DNA of 64,000 nt, taken from Apoda limacodes. Its lineage: Eukaryota > Arthropoda > Insecta > Lepidoptera > Limacodidae. Below the pieces are notes generated by a model. It searched no databases, was not told the origin of the DNA, and saw nothing but the letters and a program-made list of their open reading frames with translations. A program made the translations under genes and the position numbers. The stretch spans positions 17,817,901 to 17,881,900 of the forward strand of contig OX291549.1 in NCBI GenBank assembly GCA_946406115.1, in the 5' to 3' direction. This document shows, in pieces, positions 31,701 through 41,648 of the stretch; position 1 is the first letter of the stretch, and each line of letters opens with the position of its first letter.

Positions 31701-34700
31701 TAACATGTTGAACACCATGGGACCCCTCCCCGGGGGCCATGGAGTGGAAATTGCCACCCCCATCATTTATTTACTTTAGTTAAAATCGTCACAAACAATG
31801 GAAAATGTAAAATTTCTTATATTTCATTATTTTAACAATATTTTCTTATGGATATTTAAAATTGGTCACTGGTGACCCCCGTGGCCTTGTGATATAAAAA
31901 TGCTATATTAGACACTTATTTCTTCAAATCCATTACTTGCTAGTCACTTATTGCTAACAATATCCCTCCAAACTGTCTATGTGCCTACCCGAGTATAGGA
32001 AAATTCACAGCTAAAATGCATATTTTTTTGTACTCATTGATTTTTTTTTACCTCTAATTTCTAAGGATGTAATTGTTTCTCATATATACCTCATTGTAAT
32101 GGTTCATTATAGGACAGACCACTGGTGTCCCGTATGGCGCAAGTGACTAGCTTTCAGTTTTTGCTTGATGTTTTACATGTTAAACATTTACTTCAATTTT
32201 GTAAATAAAAAAATTTCCATTAAAAATAAATATACTAACAGAACTATATTTTACACAAAAAAATAGATTCAGTTTTTGAAGTGAATGTCTATGTTTTTTA
32301 GAAAAATAAAACATTTAAAAGTTTTATTAAGTATGAAAGTTTTAGTGTTCAAATCAACTCACACTATATTTTAAATTCAGCTGCTAATGTATAAAAAATG
32401 CCCTGTTTCTATCTTGTAATTACCATCGTATTAGGTAAGCTTCATATATGTGAACTCATATAAACTGCTTTGATAAGCATTAAGGGCCTGTAGATTTTAC
32501 ATGTGTAATTAGTCCATAAGTAAGGGTAACTTATAAACGTAATGCCATTATGAAAAAAAGTACAGTGCAATTAAAATGGATATAAGATTCAAGAAGATGT
32601 ATTCTGTCTGCTCCACTTCATACCCTGCTAATTTTAAACCAATCCATAATATAAAGATCCATTTATTTCAGGGAACCTCCAGTACGCAAACATCTCAAAA
32701 ATGTTTACGGAACATTGATGATGACTTGTGCTTCAGCTTCGGTTGGAGTGTATGTCGACATGTTCACCTGGTTCAGGGCTGGTTTCCTAACAGCAATTAT
32801 TGGAGCTGGACTAATTCTAATGCTCATTGCAACTCCACATAATGGAAAGAACACAAATTTACGTCTTGGATATCTCCTTGGATTTGGCCTGACTTCAGGT
32901 AGGCACCTAATGATTATGCATATCAGTCACACTGGTGACTATTCCTGTACTATTTAGTGTCGCTTCTTTTTGTTACATTAATCTTTGACTTTGTAACAAT
33001 ATTCATAGATTTTTATGTTTTTCTTTTCTTTCAATCCATAAAAAAATCAGAAAATAATTAATAACAGTAATTAAAATAGATTTTAATGATTTTGATTAAT
33101 GTAGGTTTAAGTAAGCTGCAAATCACAGTTGAAAAATAAATAGGTAATTTTATGTGGCATCTATAACATGCTCTTAGTGCTTGTTTACGTTAACTTGCGG
33201 GTGTGGTGGTGGGCGCGGTCACTATATATATCAAACATATAGCCTAATATGTGAGTGTTCACACACAAAAAGCCGGTGCAGTGGAACTAAAATCACCACT
33301 TACAAGCACTAATGGTAAATAGTTATAATACTGCATTTTGAGTCTCAGCTGAATATTTAGTCATATTAACTTGAATTAATTGAAGTTTCTATGCAAGCAT
33401 CTGTGTTGCATACACCTTAATGTCATATTTTCTTGTGTAACGTTTTAGCCGGGCTGAAAAAAACATTCTTCCTAGAGGTATTCAAATAACAATTGTAAAA
33501 ATTACAGGTATGAGTTTGGGGCCACTACTGGAGTATGTCAGTGTTATTGATCCTGCCATTATAGTAACTGCTCTTCTGGGTACAACACTGGTGTTTGTCT
33601 GCTTTTCTATTGCTGCTATGCTAGCTGAGAGAGGCAGCTGGCTGTTCCTGGGTGGGACTTTGATGACCTTGTTAACTTCTATCTCGATTATGTCTCTGGC
33701 CAACCTATTTATGCAGTCACACTTCCTGTACCAGGTTTGTACTATACTACTTTTTTTTTTTTGGTTTTTAGTCGTAGGTAGCTTTCGGAGGTAAGCGATA
33801 AATGTATAAATTTATTGATACTATTTATTTATACATATATATATGTCAATGTGTAATGATGTAACTGATCAGAGTAAACATTGATATTTTTGTCTTACAC
33901 ATATGGAACCTGACTACTATATAGTAAATTTGTGAAAAGCTGTTTATTAATTAGCCTAAAAGTTGATTCAAAAATTGCATAGGCCCATAAAAATGATAAA
34001 ATGTGATTATTTTATTAATATGTTATTGAATATGATTCTTTGGTCTTCTTTTATTTATTATATTGTGATCTGATGTGCTGATTTTAATTTGATAATAAAA
34101 AATTAACTATTTTTTTGTTAGATTATTGTCTATGTTTTCAGACTCACCTGTACCTTGGATTGATGCTCATGTGTGGTTTTGTTCTGTTTGATACACAAAT
34201 GATTATCGAAAAGCGAAGGATGGGAAACACGGACTTTGTCCAACATGCTCTGGAGCTATTCATTGACTTCATTGGAATGTTCCGGAGACTTCTTGTTATT
34301 CTAACCCAGAAGGTAACTAAATCATCTGAGGTAATTAAACTAAGTTTAAAAATGTCAATGTAGCTTTGGCCTGCTGTAGACGTTGAAATCATTTGATACA
34401 ATCTTAATGGTTATATACCACTCTATTGTTGTTCCATTTGTCCATTAGTAACACACAGACCTTTATTTAAAAAACTGTTCAACGTCCAACTTAGCAATTA
34501 TTAGTTTTTTTTTATTTCTTATGAGAATATATTAGGATATATGTATGTAAATAAAAAAGTTAATTAAAAAAAATCAACTATATTTTATAGTTGTCATCAG
34601 TCAAAATATTATAACAAATTAATTACTAGTGGTAAATTAGTAGTGTTAATTTGAATATTCGTGCAAAGTGGTAAATAATTTTATGTTTGACATGTGACAT

Positions 34701-35532
34701 TTAAATGCCATCTGCAAAATTACCATTTAAAGTCTATATAAAGAATGCTATCCAAGTTCTTATTTCTATGTTGATAATGGGTGGAATAAAAGATTTTAGA
34801 AGACATATAGTAGAACATTGGTTATGGAAGTGACCATGAATAGGTATTGGTAATGAATAATGTAATTAATAAGTTGCGTTACTAGTGGCAACATTAGTAA
34901 CTAATTTGATAATGTAGAAGAATTATTTTAGTTGACATACTGTTTTTCATTTAAATATATCCTAACATAATATTATAAACATGAAAAAATCTAGCATTTA
35001 TTATGAATCATCAAAAAATTAGTTACGTTTAAATATGCAGGGGCATTGATATTAAGGAGAACTCACAGCACATTCTGGTATTTTCTTTTTTAGTATGCTT
35101 GGTTTTTGGTTTTTTTTTTTTTTTTTTAGCACCATTGTTTACGATTGGGCTGTTCCCTGTCTTATTTTCTAAGACTACTGTCGAAAACAATTGATTCATG
35201 TTGGTGTCATTTTATTTTAAGTTGTCTTGTTGTGTCAAACATGGTAACTTCCCACAAGTAATGTTTTTTATGCCGTAGTACTATAGTTTGTTGAGTAAAT
35301 TTTATCCATGCATTAATATTTTAGCGTACTACGACAAAACTTTTAATTTTTTTATTATATTTCAATAAAAACACCAGTGAGTCGAAATTTAGCTGCACCG
35401 CTCACACACGCAGGTAACTGCTAAGTAAGACTGTCTTTAAAACGCTGCACCCCTAATATATTTCCTTTTAAAAATATTATAATTATTATTTTTTTTCAGG
35501 AGGAAGAAAGTCGTCGCCGCAAACGCGATTAA
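28791..35532 (+). CDS. TMBIM6: Bax inhibitor-1 (TMBIM6)
   Basis: Five plus-strand exons join in phase: 28791-28837, 32672-32898, 33508-33734, 34142-34312 and 35500-35532, encoding 234 aa (family about 237). The start ATG lies in exon 1, MAPNIQTFINSFQNR. The body is almost entirely the BI-1 domain, with about six or seven hydrophobic segments between residues 30 and 222. Conserved blocks are EPPVRKHLKNVYGTLMMTC, FTWFRAGFLTA, SGMSLGPLLEYV and GFVLFDTQMIIE. D184 and D209 correspond to the pair of acidic residues that gates the channel in this family. The charged C-terminal tail EEESRRRKRD matches the lysine/arginine tail of ER-resident homologues. Family role: ER membrane Ca2+ leak and suppression of cell death. 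Intron 1 is 3.8 kb and carries a sense-oriented LINE. Confidence 0.96.
30120..31606 (+). mobile_element. 5'-truncated Jockey-like LINE in BI-1 intron 1
   Basis: The plus strand holds an uninterrupted RT frame from about 30150 to 31530 (at least 439 codons): SNYRPIAITSLLSKVMERV, YGFRHGRSTGDLL, CSLDIAKAFDRVWH, AGVPQGSVLSPTLFLLHIND and an intact CYADD. It ends with the LINE tail FLPRTLKLWNELP and a stop at 31530, then a 3' UTR with CTTGCCACCTTAGTGGTATA and a run of about 27 A. The endonuclease part is missing, as usual for abortive reverse transcription. The intact frame and long A tail mark a recent insertion. Four or more fragments of the same family lie at 53.7-62.2 kb. Confidence 0.88.
31607..32671. 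other. BI-1 intron 1, distal part
   Basis: AT-rich intron with GC-rich palindromic bits near 31720 (CCCCTCCCCGGGGGCCATGG). No exon or element boundary is supported. Confidence 0.45.
34313..35499. other. BI-1 intron 4
   Basis: AT-rich intron with homopolymer T runs near 35110. Nothing else recognisable. Confidence 0.5.
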
Positions 35533-35855
35533 TTTCAAACATCACGTACTATCGACTTATAAGTCGGCGCCTAACCACTCTATGGTTTTTTTTTCGCCTG
35601 CGGTGATTACCTACTACTTACCTAGTCATCATTTTCGTGTGTATGAGCAGCGGCGATTGCCTTTGCAATTTTTTTCTGTAAAGTGGTAAAGCGACAACTT
35701 TGTTGACTGTACATGAAACATCACCCAAAAAAATTAAACTACCTACAGTTAAAATATGTTATTTAAAGTGTGTTGGGGAAAATGAAGCACTATACTTTAT
35801 TTTTATTTTAAATTTTTAATCTTAATACATATATCTAATTTGTAATATAAATTGA

Positions 35856-35861
35856 AATAAA
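35856..35861 (+). promoter_or_regulatory. Candidate poly(A) signal of BI-1
   Basis: AATAAA lies about 325 bases after the BI-1 stop, followed by a T-rich stretch, and is the first canonical signal in good context. Confidence 0.6.
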
Positions 35862-36952
35862 GCGGTTTATTTAAAGTAGATGATGTTTTTTTAATTTTGT
35901 TTGATTTCTTTCCCCTATTCTTTTGATATTTTGTTTTTTGTCTCATGCTTCAAACCACTTTGTCGATGATGTTGGATATGCTCGTGAAGCAATTAAAACC
36001 TAATTTGTAATTAATATAACTTCAATGTAACTCATAATATAAAACCTTAAGTTCAAATTATTATGTAACATTTTATTTTTTACTATCTGGTCTGGCAGAC
36101 GTTGTTCGGCGCTATAAATTGCAAAATTAACAACAAAATACCATCTCCAGGGAAAAACACTTCCAAGTTTCATGATGATTGGTCAAACGGTGTAAGACTA
36201 CATCGACCTTATACACACCAAAATACTTACCGAAACGTTATGGCGGGAACAGAAGTAGAGAAAAAACGCTACCGTCCTAGGTGGATGGATATCTAGAGAA
36301 TATTTATGAATTAAAAAGTTCTGGCGTTAAAGCTTGTAATTGCTCGCTTGAAGTGTGCGCCTTGTTCATATTTCGAACAGACGGCTTTTATGCATACTTG
36401 ATAGAATACGCGTTAACATCGCCCCGGACCTCTATGAACGCGCGCTTTGCTTTTGAGAAAAGTAAAAGCCCGTGGGATAAATGAAGGTCTTAGCACCTGC
36501 TTGGCCTGCATGTAATGACACTATTTACGAGTAAGTGTGATGAAAAAGACACTAAAACGTCTGTAGTTATTTGTTATGAGAAGCGTCAAAGTTGAGGTTT
36601 GGACGAATAATGCTTTAATAGAAGCAAGAATAAGCTAAGATTAAATTTAATCTGAAGAGAAGCCAGGGATTCAAAGGCACAAGACAAATAAGTTTTGTAG
36701 CCATACGTAACGCACAAATTTTTATCTCAACACCAATGATGCAAGAAAACAATTCAAATATAATAATATCGGCGTTTATTTATTTAAAGATACATAACAT
36801 AAGGCATACCTACACAAAAAAAGTCTCCTAAATAAAAAAGTTACAATGTAAAGATGTGTTTAAAGCGTATTGTATTTTGGCATAATCTAATAGGAAGCCA
36901 TTATAACTAAATCGATATTCAAAGGTGTGTGCATACTTTTGCGAACCAAGTA
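35862..36952. other. Intergenic, dispersed repeats
   Basis: From 36080 to 36480 the sequence is repeat-like: CTGGTCTGGCAGACGTTGTT, TTTCATGATGATTGGTCAAAC, then a GC-richer block with CAAAAGCAAAGCGCG-like motifs and AAAAGCCCGTGGG. The last block recurs inverted near 63710-63850. No gene is seen. Confidence 0.5.
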
Positions 36953-37394
36953 GAAATTCGTTTTTTTCCCTAGGCACTATTAGGAGTGTCATGGGAGTTG
37001 TTACTTTTCCATGACACTACTACCCTATTGGCTGATTATTTTCATATATTAAAATTACCCGTGGATTACCTGATTACCAGTGATACTACTACCAGCTACT
37101 AGCATTACTGCAGCGGCCATATTGTTGTTTTATTGATGGACAGATGTAAAATACGGGCCGATGCGTTGGGCTGCAGCTAAGGCTTCTATTACAGATTTCT
37201 TAAATAATATTCAGAAATTCAAACTACCTACATATCTAAAACATTTTAATTAAACCTTTCTTGAATGTACACTTTTTAACCTCAGGGTACCTTCTAATAT
37301 ATATAAAAAAACCGGCCAAGTGAGAGTTGGACTCGCGCATCGATACCTGCCTTCCACAATTTACGTAATTGACAAACACAAACAAAAAAAAAAA

Positions 37395-37460
37395 GTTTGC
37401 CGCTAAGCGGTCACCCGTCCAAGTACTGACTAAGCCCGACGTTGCTTAGCTTTGAAACAA
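37395..37460 (-). pseudogene. 5S rRNA-like segment
   Basis: The minus strand reads TAAGCAACGTCGGGCTTAGT followed by CAGTACTTGGACGGGTGACC and GC, closely matching the 3' half of animal 5S rRNA that spans the internal Pol III control region (box A, intermediate element, box C). It is followed at once by a run of about 12 T, like a Pol III terminator. The 5' half of 5S rRNA is not recognisable, so it is a truncated pseudogene or the head of a 5S-derived SINE. Confidence 0.7.
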
Positions 37461-37523
37461 ATGTATTACTGTTTCTCCTAATGACAAGCTAGAAGGCGCC
37501 GTACCGGTAATTTTAAATAGTAA

Positions 37524-37895
37524 TTGCTTAGGCCCCCCGATCGACCCGGTCACGGTCGTAAAACTATTGTTAGGCGGCCTCGGCACGTACTAACGTCCCC
37601 AGATGACGATCTCGCTGTCCGGATAGCGAGATTAGTCTCTACGACCTCCCCGAATAGGGCCTCCCTCCAAACACGACGCCGACGTCCCCGGGTTCGTCGG
37701 CGCCCACAAGGATACACTAGGTATCAAAGAGTGCCGGGGCGCTTCTCGCCCCCACTCAATCGCAATCGTACCCGCGTAACGGGGAACTCCCCTCCTGGCG
37801 GTGACTCACCTTCGGGTTCGAGACTCACGCCGGTCGAAGGGACGCCCCCGAGAGCGACAACCCAAGCCGAGGCTTCCCCCGCGGGAAGCCCTTGA
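37524..37895 (+). mobile_element. GC-rich repeat C with conserved ORF, copy 2
   Basis: A plus-strand frame of about 123 codons carries HVLTSPDDDLAVR, a variable Arg/Pro-rich middle, and ends SPSGSRLTPVEGT...TQAEASPAGSP with TGA, matching copy 1 at 23738-24070 in frame and stop. Similarity continues past the stop to AAGCCCGGTGAAGCAGTAATG. Among codon differences in the last 40 codons I count about five synonymous and six non-synonymous, so constraint on the protein is possible but not proven. No domain is recognised. It is out of keeping with the AT-rich neighbourhood. Confidence 0.55.
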
Positions 37896-38372
37896 GCGTT
37901 GGGCGCTATATGGGCTGAGGCTCCTTCAGAGTCTCGCCCCAAAAGCCCGGTGAAGCAGTAATGGCTGCAACAGCCAACTGCATAGTCAGCTCAGAAAACA
38001 AAAAGCTTAGGCCCGTCTGAAACTTGCTGCTTTTTATTATTTATTTAAATATATAGAGCAACAACGACGAAAATGTGTTTCTTGTATGGGGAACCCCCCT
38101 TAAATTTTAACTTTTTATTATTTGTTAAATAATCCCCCATTATAAAATATTCTGTGAAAAATTCAGGCATCTACCTATTTCGGTTTAAAAGATAGAGCCT
38201 GTTCATGGTCGGAGAGACGGACAGACAGACAGACAGCGTAGTCTTAGTAATAGGGCTCCGTTGACACCCTCTGGGTACGAAACCCTAAAAAATATGTAAA
38301 CTACTAATTTCTACAAAAAAAAGTGCACAACGCCGCTAAAGAAGTTTTCACTTCAAAAAAAAACCTTTTTCT

Positions 38373-38770
38373 GCTTAACTATTGATCGCAGTCTCTCTGC
38401 AGAAACGATAGATCTCATCAAGATCTTTATTTCGGATAACAGCTGTCAAACAAGTAAGGGCTTTATATGCTTAACTATTGATCGCAGTCTAGTCATTTCT
38501 TTACAGAAATTATAGATCTCACGAAGATCTTTATTTCGGATGACAGATGTCAAACTAGAAAGGGCCACATATGCGTAACTATTGATCGTAGACTAGTAGT
38601 TTCTCCGCAAATAAATATATCTCAAGATCTTTATTTTGGATGACAGATGTCAAACTAGGAAGGGTTATATCTCTGAAAACATTAATGGTAGTTTTTATAC
38701 AAAAATAATATTTCTTATCTTTATTATGACAGCTGCCAAACGAGAAAGCGCTATATCTTCGTAACTATTT
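38373..38770. repeat. Tandem array of ~100-bp units (repeat D)
   Basis: Units each contain TAACTATTGATCG, a TAGATCTCA-like block, AAGATCTTTATTTCGGATGA and CAGATGTCAAACTAGAAAGG. They start near 38373, 38469, 38573 and 38671, with a decayed fifth near 38757, so the period is 96-104 bp. The same unit forms an array at 46990-47440 in a DUS1L intron, partly inverted. Confidence 0.8.
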
Positions 38771-39180
38771 TTCCTTATAATCACTTTCTTCATATACCTA
38801 CGAGTATATTACCATAGAAATATATATTACTTCGCAAGGACCGGGCCAAGTATCTTAAAGTAGACGTAGCTTTTCGATGTGGTGTGTGGTCAAAAATTAA
38901 CACCGCGAGGCATGACCATTGTGATTTCATAAACTAGAGCCAAAGATGACTATGCTCCACATAGTTTAAAGTAATTATAAGATAGACCTATTTTTTAAGT
39001 CACACAAAAAATATTTTAAGTACCAAATATTGGTGTTGTGTTTTCCCAGCAATTTATTTTCTAGTCGCTATATAATAATGTTAGGAGTTGATTAGAAATA
39101 TATAAATAAATGCATGCATATTCCCTACTGCAATTTTATTTTATTAGTTTAGGAAGCTTGGCAGTGCAAAGCTATATAAA

Positions 39181-39225
39181 ATCTCCTGTGACACTACTGG
39201 CATCCAGGGTAGTGTCACGGGAGAT
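39181..39225. repeat. 17-bp inverted repeat
   Basis: ATCTCCTGTGACACTAC (39181-39197) pairs with GTAGTGTCACGGGAGAT (39209-39225) with one mismatch and an 11-base loop. A related motif, GTGTCATGG...CCATGACAC, lies near the other end of the same block at about 36988-37018, so the palindromes may be parts of that block's termini. Confidence 0.85.
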
Positions 39226-39676
39226 GTAGTTTTACCCATGGTACTACCGGTAATCTTCTATGACATTACTAGTAGTGCCTAGGGTAATAAACGAAAAAAT
39301 TCAATCATGTTTTGAAAACGTTCGAATTTATTACGATGATCTTCAGTGAAACCCAAGTATTCGAAAAAATTAAAATATTTAAGTTTTGTTACGTTAAAAT
39401 CTCTTAAAGTAGTTACCTCAATATTTCATTAAATTCGTTTATTGAACGTGGACTCAATGTTGAGGTGAGGACAGACTGGAACTAGGGCATATGGATCGAA
39501 GGATAAACACTAGCACCGAGTGCGCGGCACACACGCCAGGATTTCGGTACCTATAAAATTTAGGTTAAAAAAACGTATTTTCACTTCTTGGACTGGACTG
39601 TATTTGTAACTGTGACCGAGGTAGTTACCTAATGTTGACAAGAGATGAAAGGTAACAAGATAACAGTACCCACTTA

Positions 39677-40735
39677 TTAGATGTTACATTCCTCAGTATG
39701 TGGGTAAATTTTGTTTTTTTGTCGATGAAAAATCTTTTTAGCTCTAGCTACTTCATTTGAAATCAAATCGGTCAAGGCCAAACTTCGTTCACCATCACCA
39801 TCTATATTCACGTTTCTCTTACTAGAATCGTCATCTATTTTTTTAACAATACTTTCAGATATTTGTACTTCACTGTTCTTTTGTTTGCTTATCACATACA
39901 AATTATTATTAAATCTGCAAGATTTGCTCCATTGCATACATCTCAAACGTGGTGAACTTGAAGATGCACTATTTACAATATACTCATATGTTGATATACC
40001 TAACAGGCGTATGTAAACATGGAAACAGCATAAATGCAATAATGCGCCACCAGATACAATACCAAATAAGCAAAACATTATCAAAAATGTTAAAAAAAAT
40101 ATTGATTTTTTACAATATATCCCCGAGGTAGAATCTAACAAAGTACAGTTAACAAAATCTTGTGCCTTCGGGCTTAGTTTTTGCGTGTTTGTTAAAAATA
40201 ATACAATATCAGTTAAACACAAGCTAGAAGTAACCACTGATATCATTAAAGCCGTTATGACGCTCGCTGCAAAAGCTTTATAGTTTCTGCGGCCGACACA
40301 ATTGTTGAGCCACTTGCAGTGGTGGTCAAAATGGTCTACACATTTGTTGCATATACTGCAATGTTTTGTTTTCTTGCTGCTAGTGTTTATATTGCACAAA
40401 TGACACCTCCCATTCTCAATGACGTGTGCATGTAAGCTGCGATCGAATTCGGGAACATTGTTAACTGCTCGCTTTCGTAACTCTCTTTCACTGGGGTCCA
40501 TTAGTATTGCTGTTAGGTTGAATGCGATATGGGCAACATATAAGATTGTAAAAATTACAATGGATATGTACTTTAGTTCGTCAAACTGAATTTGGACAAG
40601 AACTGCGAAGTTCAGAACAGCAGTCACGACAAGGACAATCCAACCAACGACTTGTAGACAATGTAGCGGCAGCTGAAGACCATCTATCCTTCTTTGTAAT
40701 CTTGGTGTCGATTGCAAAGTGCAACATTTGTCCAT
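39677..40735 (-). CDS. DHHC palmitoyltransferase, ZDHHC1/11-like
   Basis: A single uninterrupted frame encodes 352 aa from the ATG at 40735. Residues 27-49 and 55-79 are membrane segments, and the Cys-rich domain (about 110-155) has [20 protein letters not shown] and [14 protein letters not shown] with the catalytic DHHC at 137-140. Two more membrane segments follow at about 157-187 and 213-242. The TTxE-like motif reads STYE (248-251), as in the TTYEYI of ZDHHC1/11. The Ser- and Lys-rich tail is cytosolic. The enzyme transfers palmitate to cysteines of proteins at ER or Golgi membranes. The CDS has no intron, unlike its multi-exon neighbours, so an ancestral intronless form or an old retrocopy are both possible; the frame is intact and all key residues are present. 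It is convergent with BI-1. Confidence 0.93.
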   Translation of the reverse strand: MDKCCTLQSTPRLQRRIDGLQLPLHCLQVVGWIVLVVTAVLNFAVLVQIQFDELKYISIVIFTILYVAHIAFNLTAILMDPSERELRKRAVNNVPEFDRSLHAHVIENGRCHLCNINTSSKKTKHCSICNKCVDHFDHHCKWLNNCVGRRNYKAFAASVITALMISVVTSSLCLTDIVLFLTNTQKLSPKAQDFVNCTLLDSTSGIYCKKSIFFLTFLIMFCLFGIVSGGALLHLCCFHVYIRLLGISTYEYIVNSASSSSPRLRCMQWSKSCRFNNNLYVISKQKNSEVQISESIVKKIDDDSSKRNVNIDGDGERSLALTDLISNEVARAKKIFHRQKNKIYPHTEECNI

Positions 40736-41648
40736 TTGAATTCACTATTGGTGGTATTTTTTTCAATTTAAAGACTTGCTTTCTACTTCTCGAGCATTTT
40801 ACACTCAGAAAAGGCCTAGAATGACATCACATAGTGCGCGCGCAGAAGGTTGCTTAGCTACGACATGACTCACATAGGAATCGGGAGCGGCTAATTACTT
40901 TTTAGTTTAATGGGCGTGTATGAACTTTACTAACTCAATAGGTGTGGTGGGTTTTACCTTTTGCCTTATTTGTTTGACGTCTTCAAGAATTTGCAACACT
41001 ATAGAAAATTTTTTGGGAAGCAGTAACAAATTCTTAATGACTGTCGGGACACTGAAATAGATAGGTATAATTTACTCGAAGCGCAGCAGTAGTTTGTACA
41101 CCCACGTAGTTGAGCCTTAACAGAACTATAACGTTTTCTTAATTTTAAGTTAGTTTCTGATTCTTGAATCGTCATTTTCTTCGCACCCTTAGTTGATCAC
41201 TCATTGAGACATCATCAAATCTATAGACATTTCGAGAAGAGCAATGTAAATAGATTTAAGATACATACAAATAGGTTATGAAAAAAAAGCATTTGTAATA
41301 ATACTCATTAAAATCTAGCTCAACATTCAGTTTTCATTACTTTCCATACAAACCTAATTCACCTATAATTTTGGATCAGAATCGATATTCTTAATATGTA
41401 TTTACTTTAATTTAGGAACGATCTTCATGTTACCTATGTCTAGGCTCCTATTATAAAAAATACATCAAAATAACATTTTTAGGGGAAGTCCGGGCAAAGC
41501 AAATAAGCTTATTTGCTAAAAGTTAATCGCGTTTTTGGCTGTTATACTTAGTCCTAAAGCAACCTGTCAAACCAAGCGGCTGCCGTAGTGTAAGGGGAAA
41601 AGCAGATAGGCTATTCTCTATGCAAATAACGGAAACAAGAAATTGTAC
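40736..41648. other. Spacer between ZDHHC and DUS1L
   Basis: This 0.9-kb stretch separates the DUS1L stop from the ZDHHC start, both on the minus strand, so it must hold the DUS1L 3' end and the ZDHHC promoter. I see no canonical TATA box or further exon. Confidence 0.5.

Larger units (their letters stand above)
37311..38296 (+). repeat. CCGGCCAAGTGCGAG-type dispersed repeat, interrupted
   Basis: The left part, AAAACCGGCCAAGTGAGAGTTGG then ACTCGCGCAT, and the right part, GGACAGACAGACAGACAG then GGGCTCCGTTGACACC and GGGTACGAAACCCTAAAAA, are the two ends of a repeat I know to be abundant in Lepidoptera. Here they are separated by the 5S-like segment and GC-rich repeat C (about 37390-38030), which therefore look inserted into it. 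Confidence 0.6.
36953..39302. mobile_element. Composite block bounded by inverted CCCTAGGCACTA repeats
   Basis: Near 36968 the sequence reads CCCTAGGCACTATTAGGA and near 39290, on the minus strand, CCCTAGGCACTACTAGTA, each preceded by a related T-rich AAATTCG/GAATTTTTTCG stretch. These could be terminal inverted repeats of about 30 bp on a 2.3-kb element. Inside lie the CCGGCCAAG repeat, the 5S-like segment, the GC-rich ORF and a tandem array. No transposase was found, and alternatives such as two separate solo copies are possible. Confidence 0.4.

Noticed and set aside
34115..34363. Extension of BI-1 exon 4 past 34312 to a stop at 34363
   Set aside because: A GTAACT donor at 34313 joined to 35500 gives the charged tail expected of BI-1; the extension looks like intron read-through.
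38373..38770. CRISPR-like array
   Set aside because: The units are whole ~100-bp tandem repeats without unique spacers, in an animal genome.
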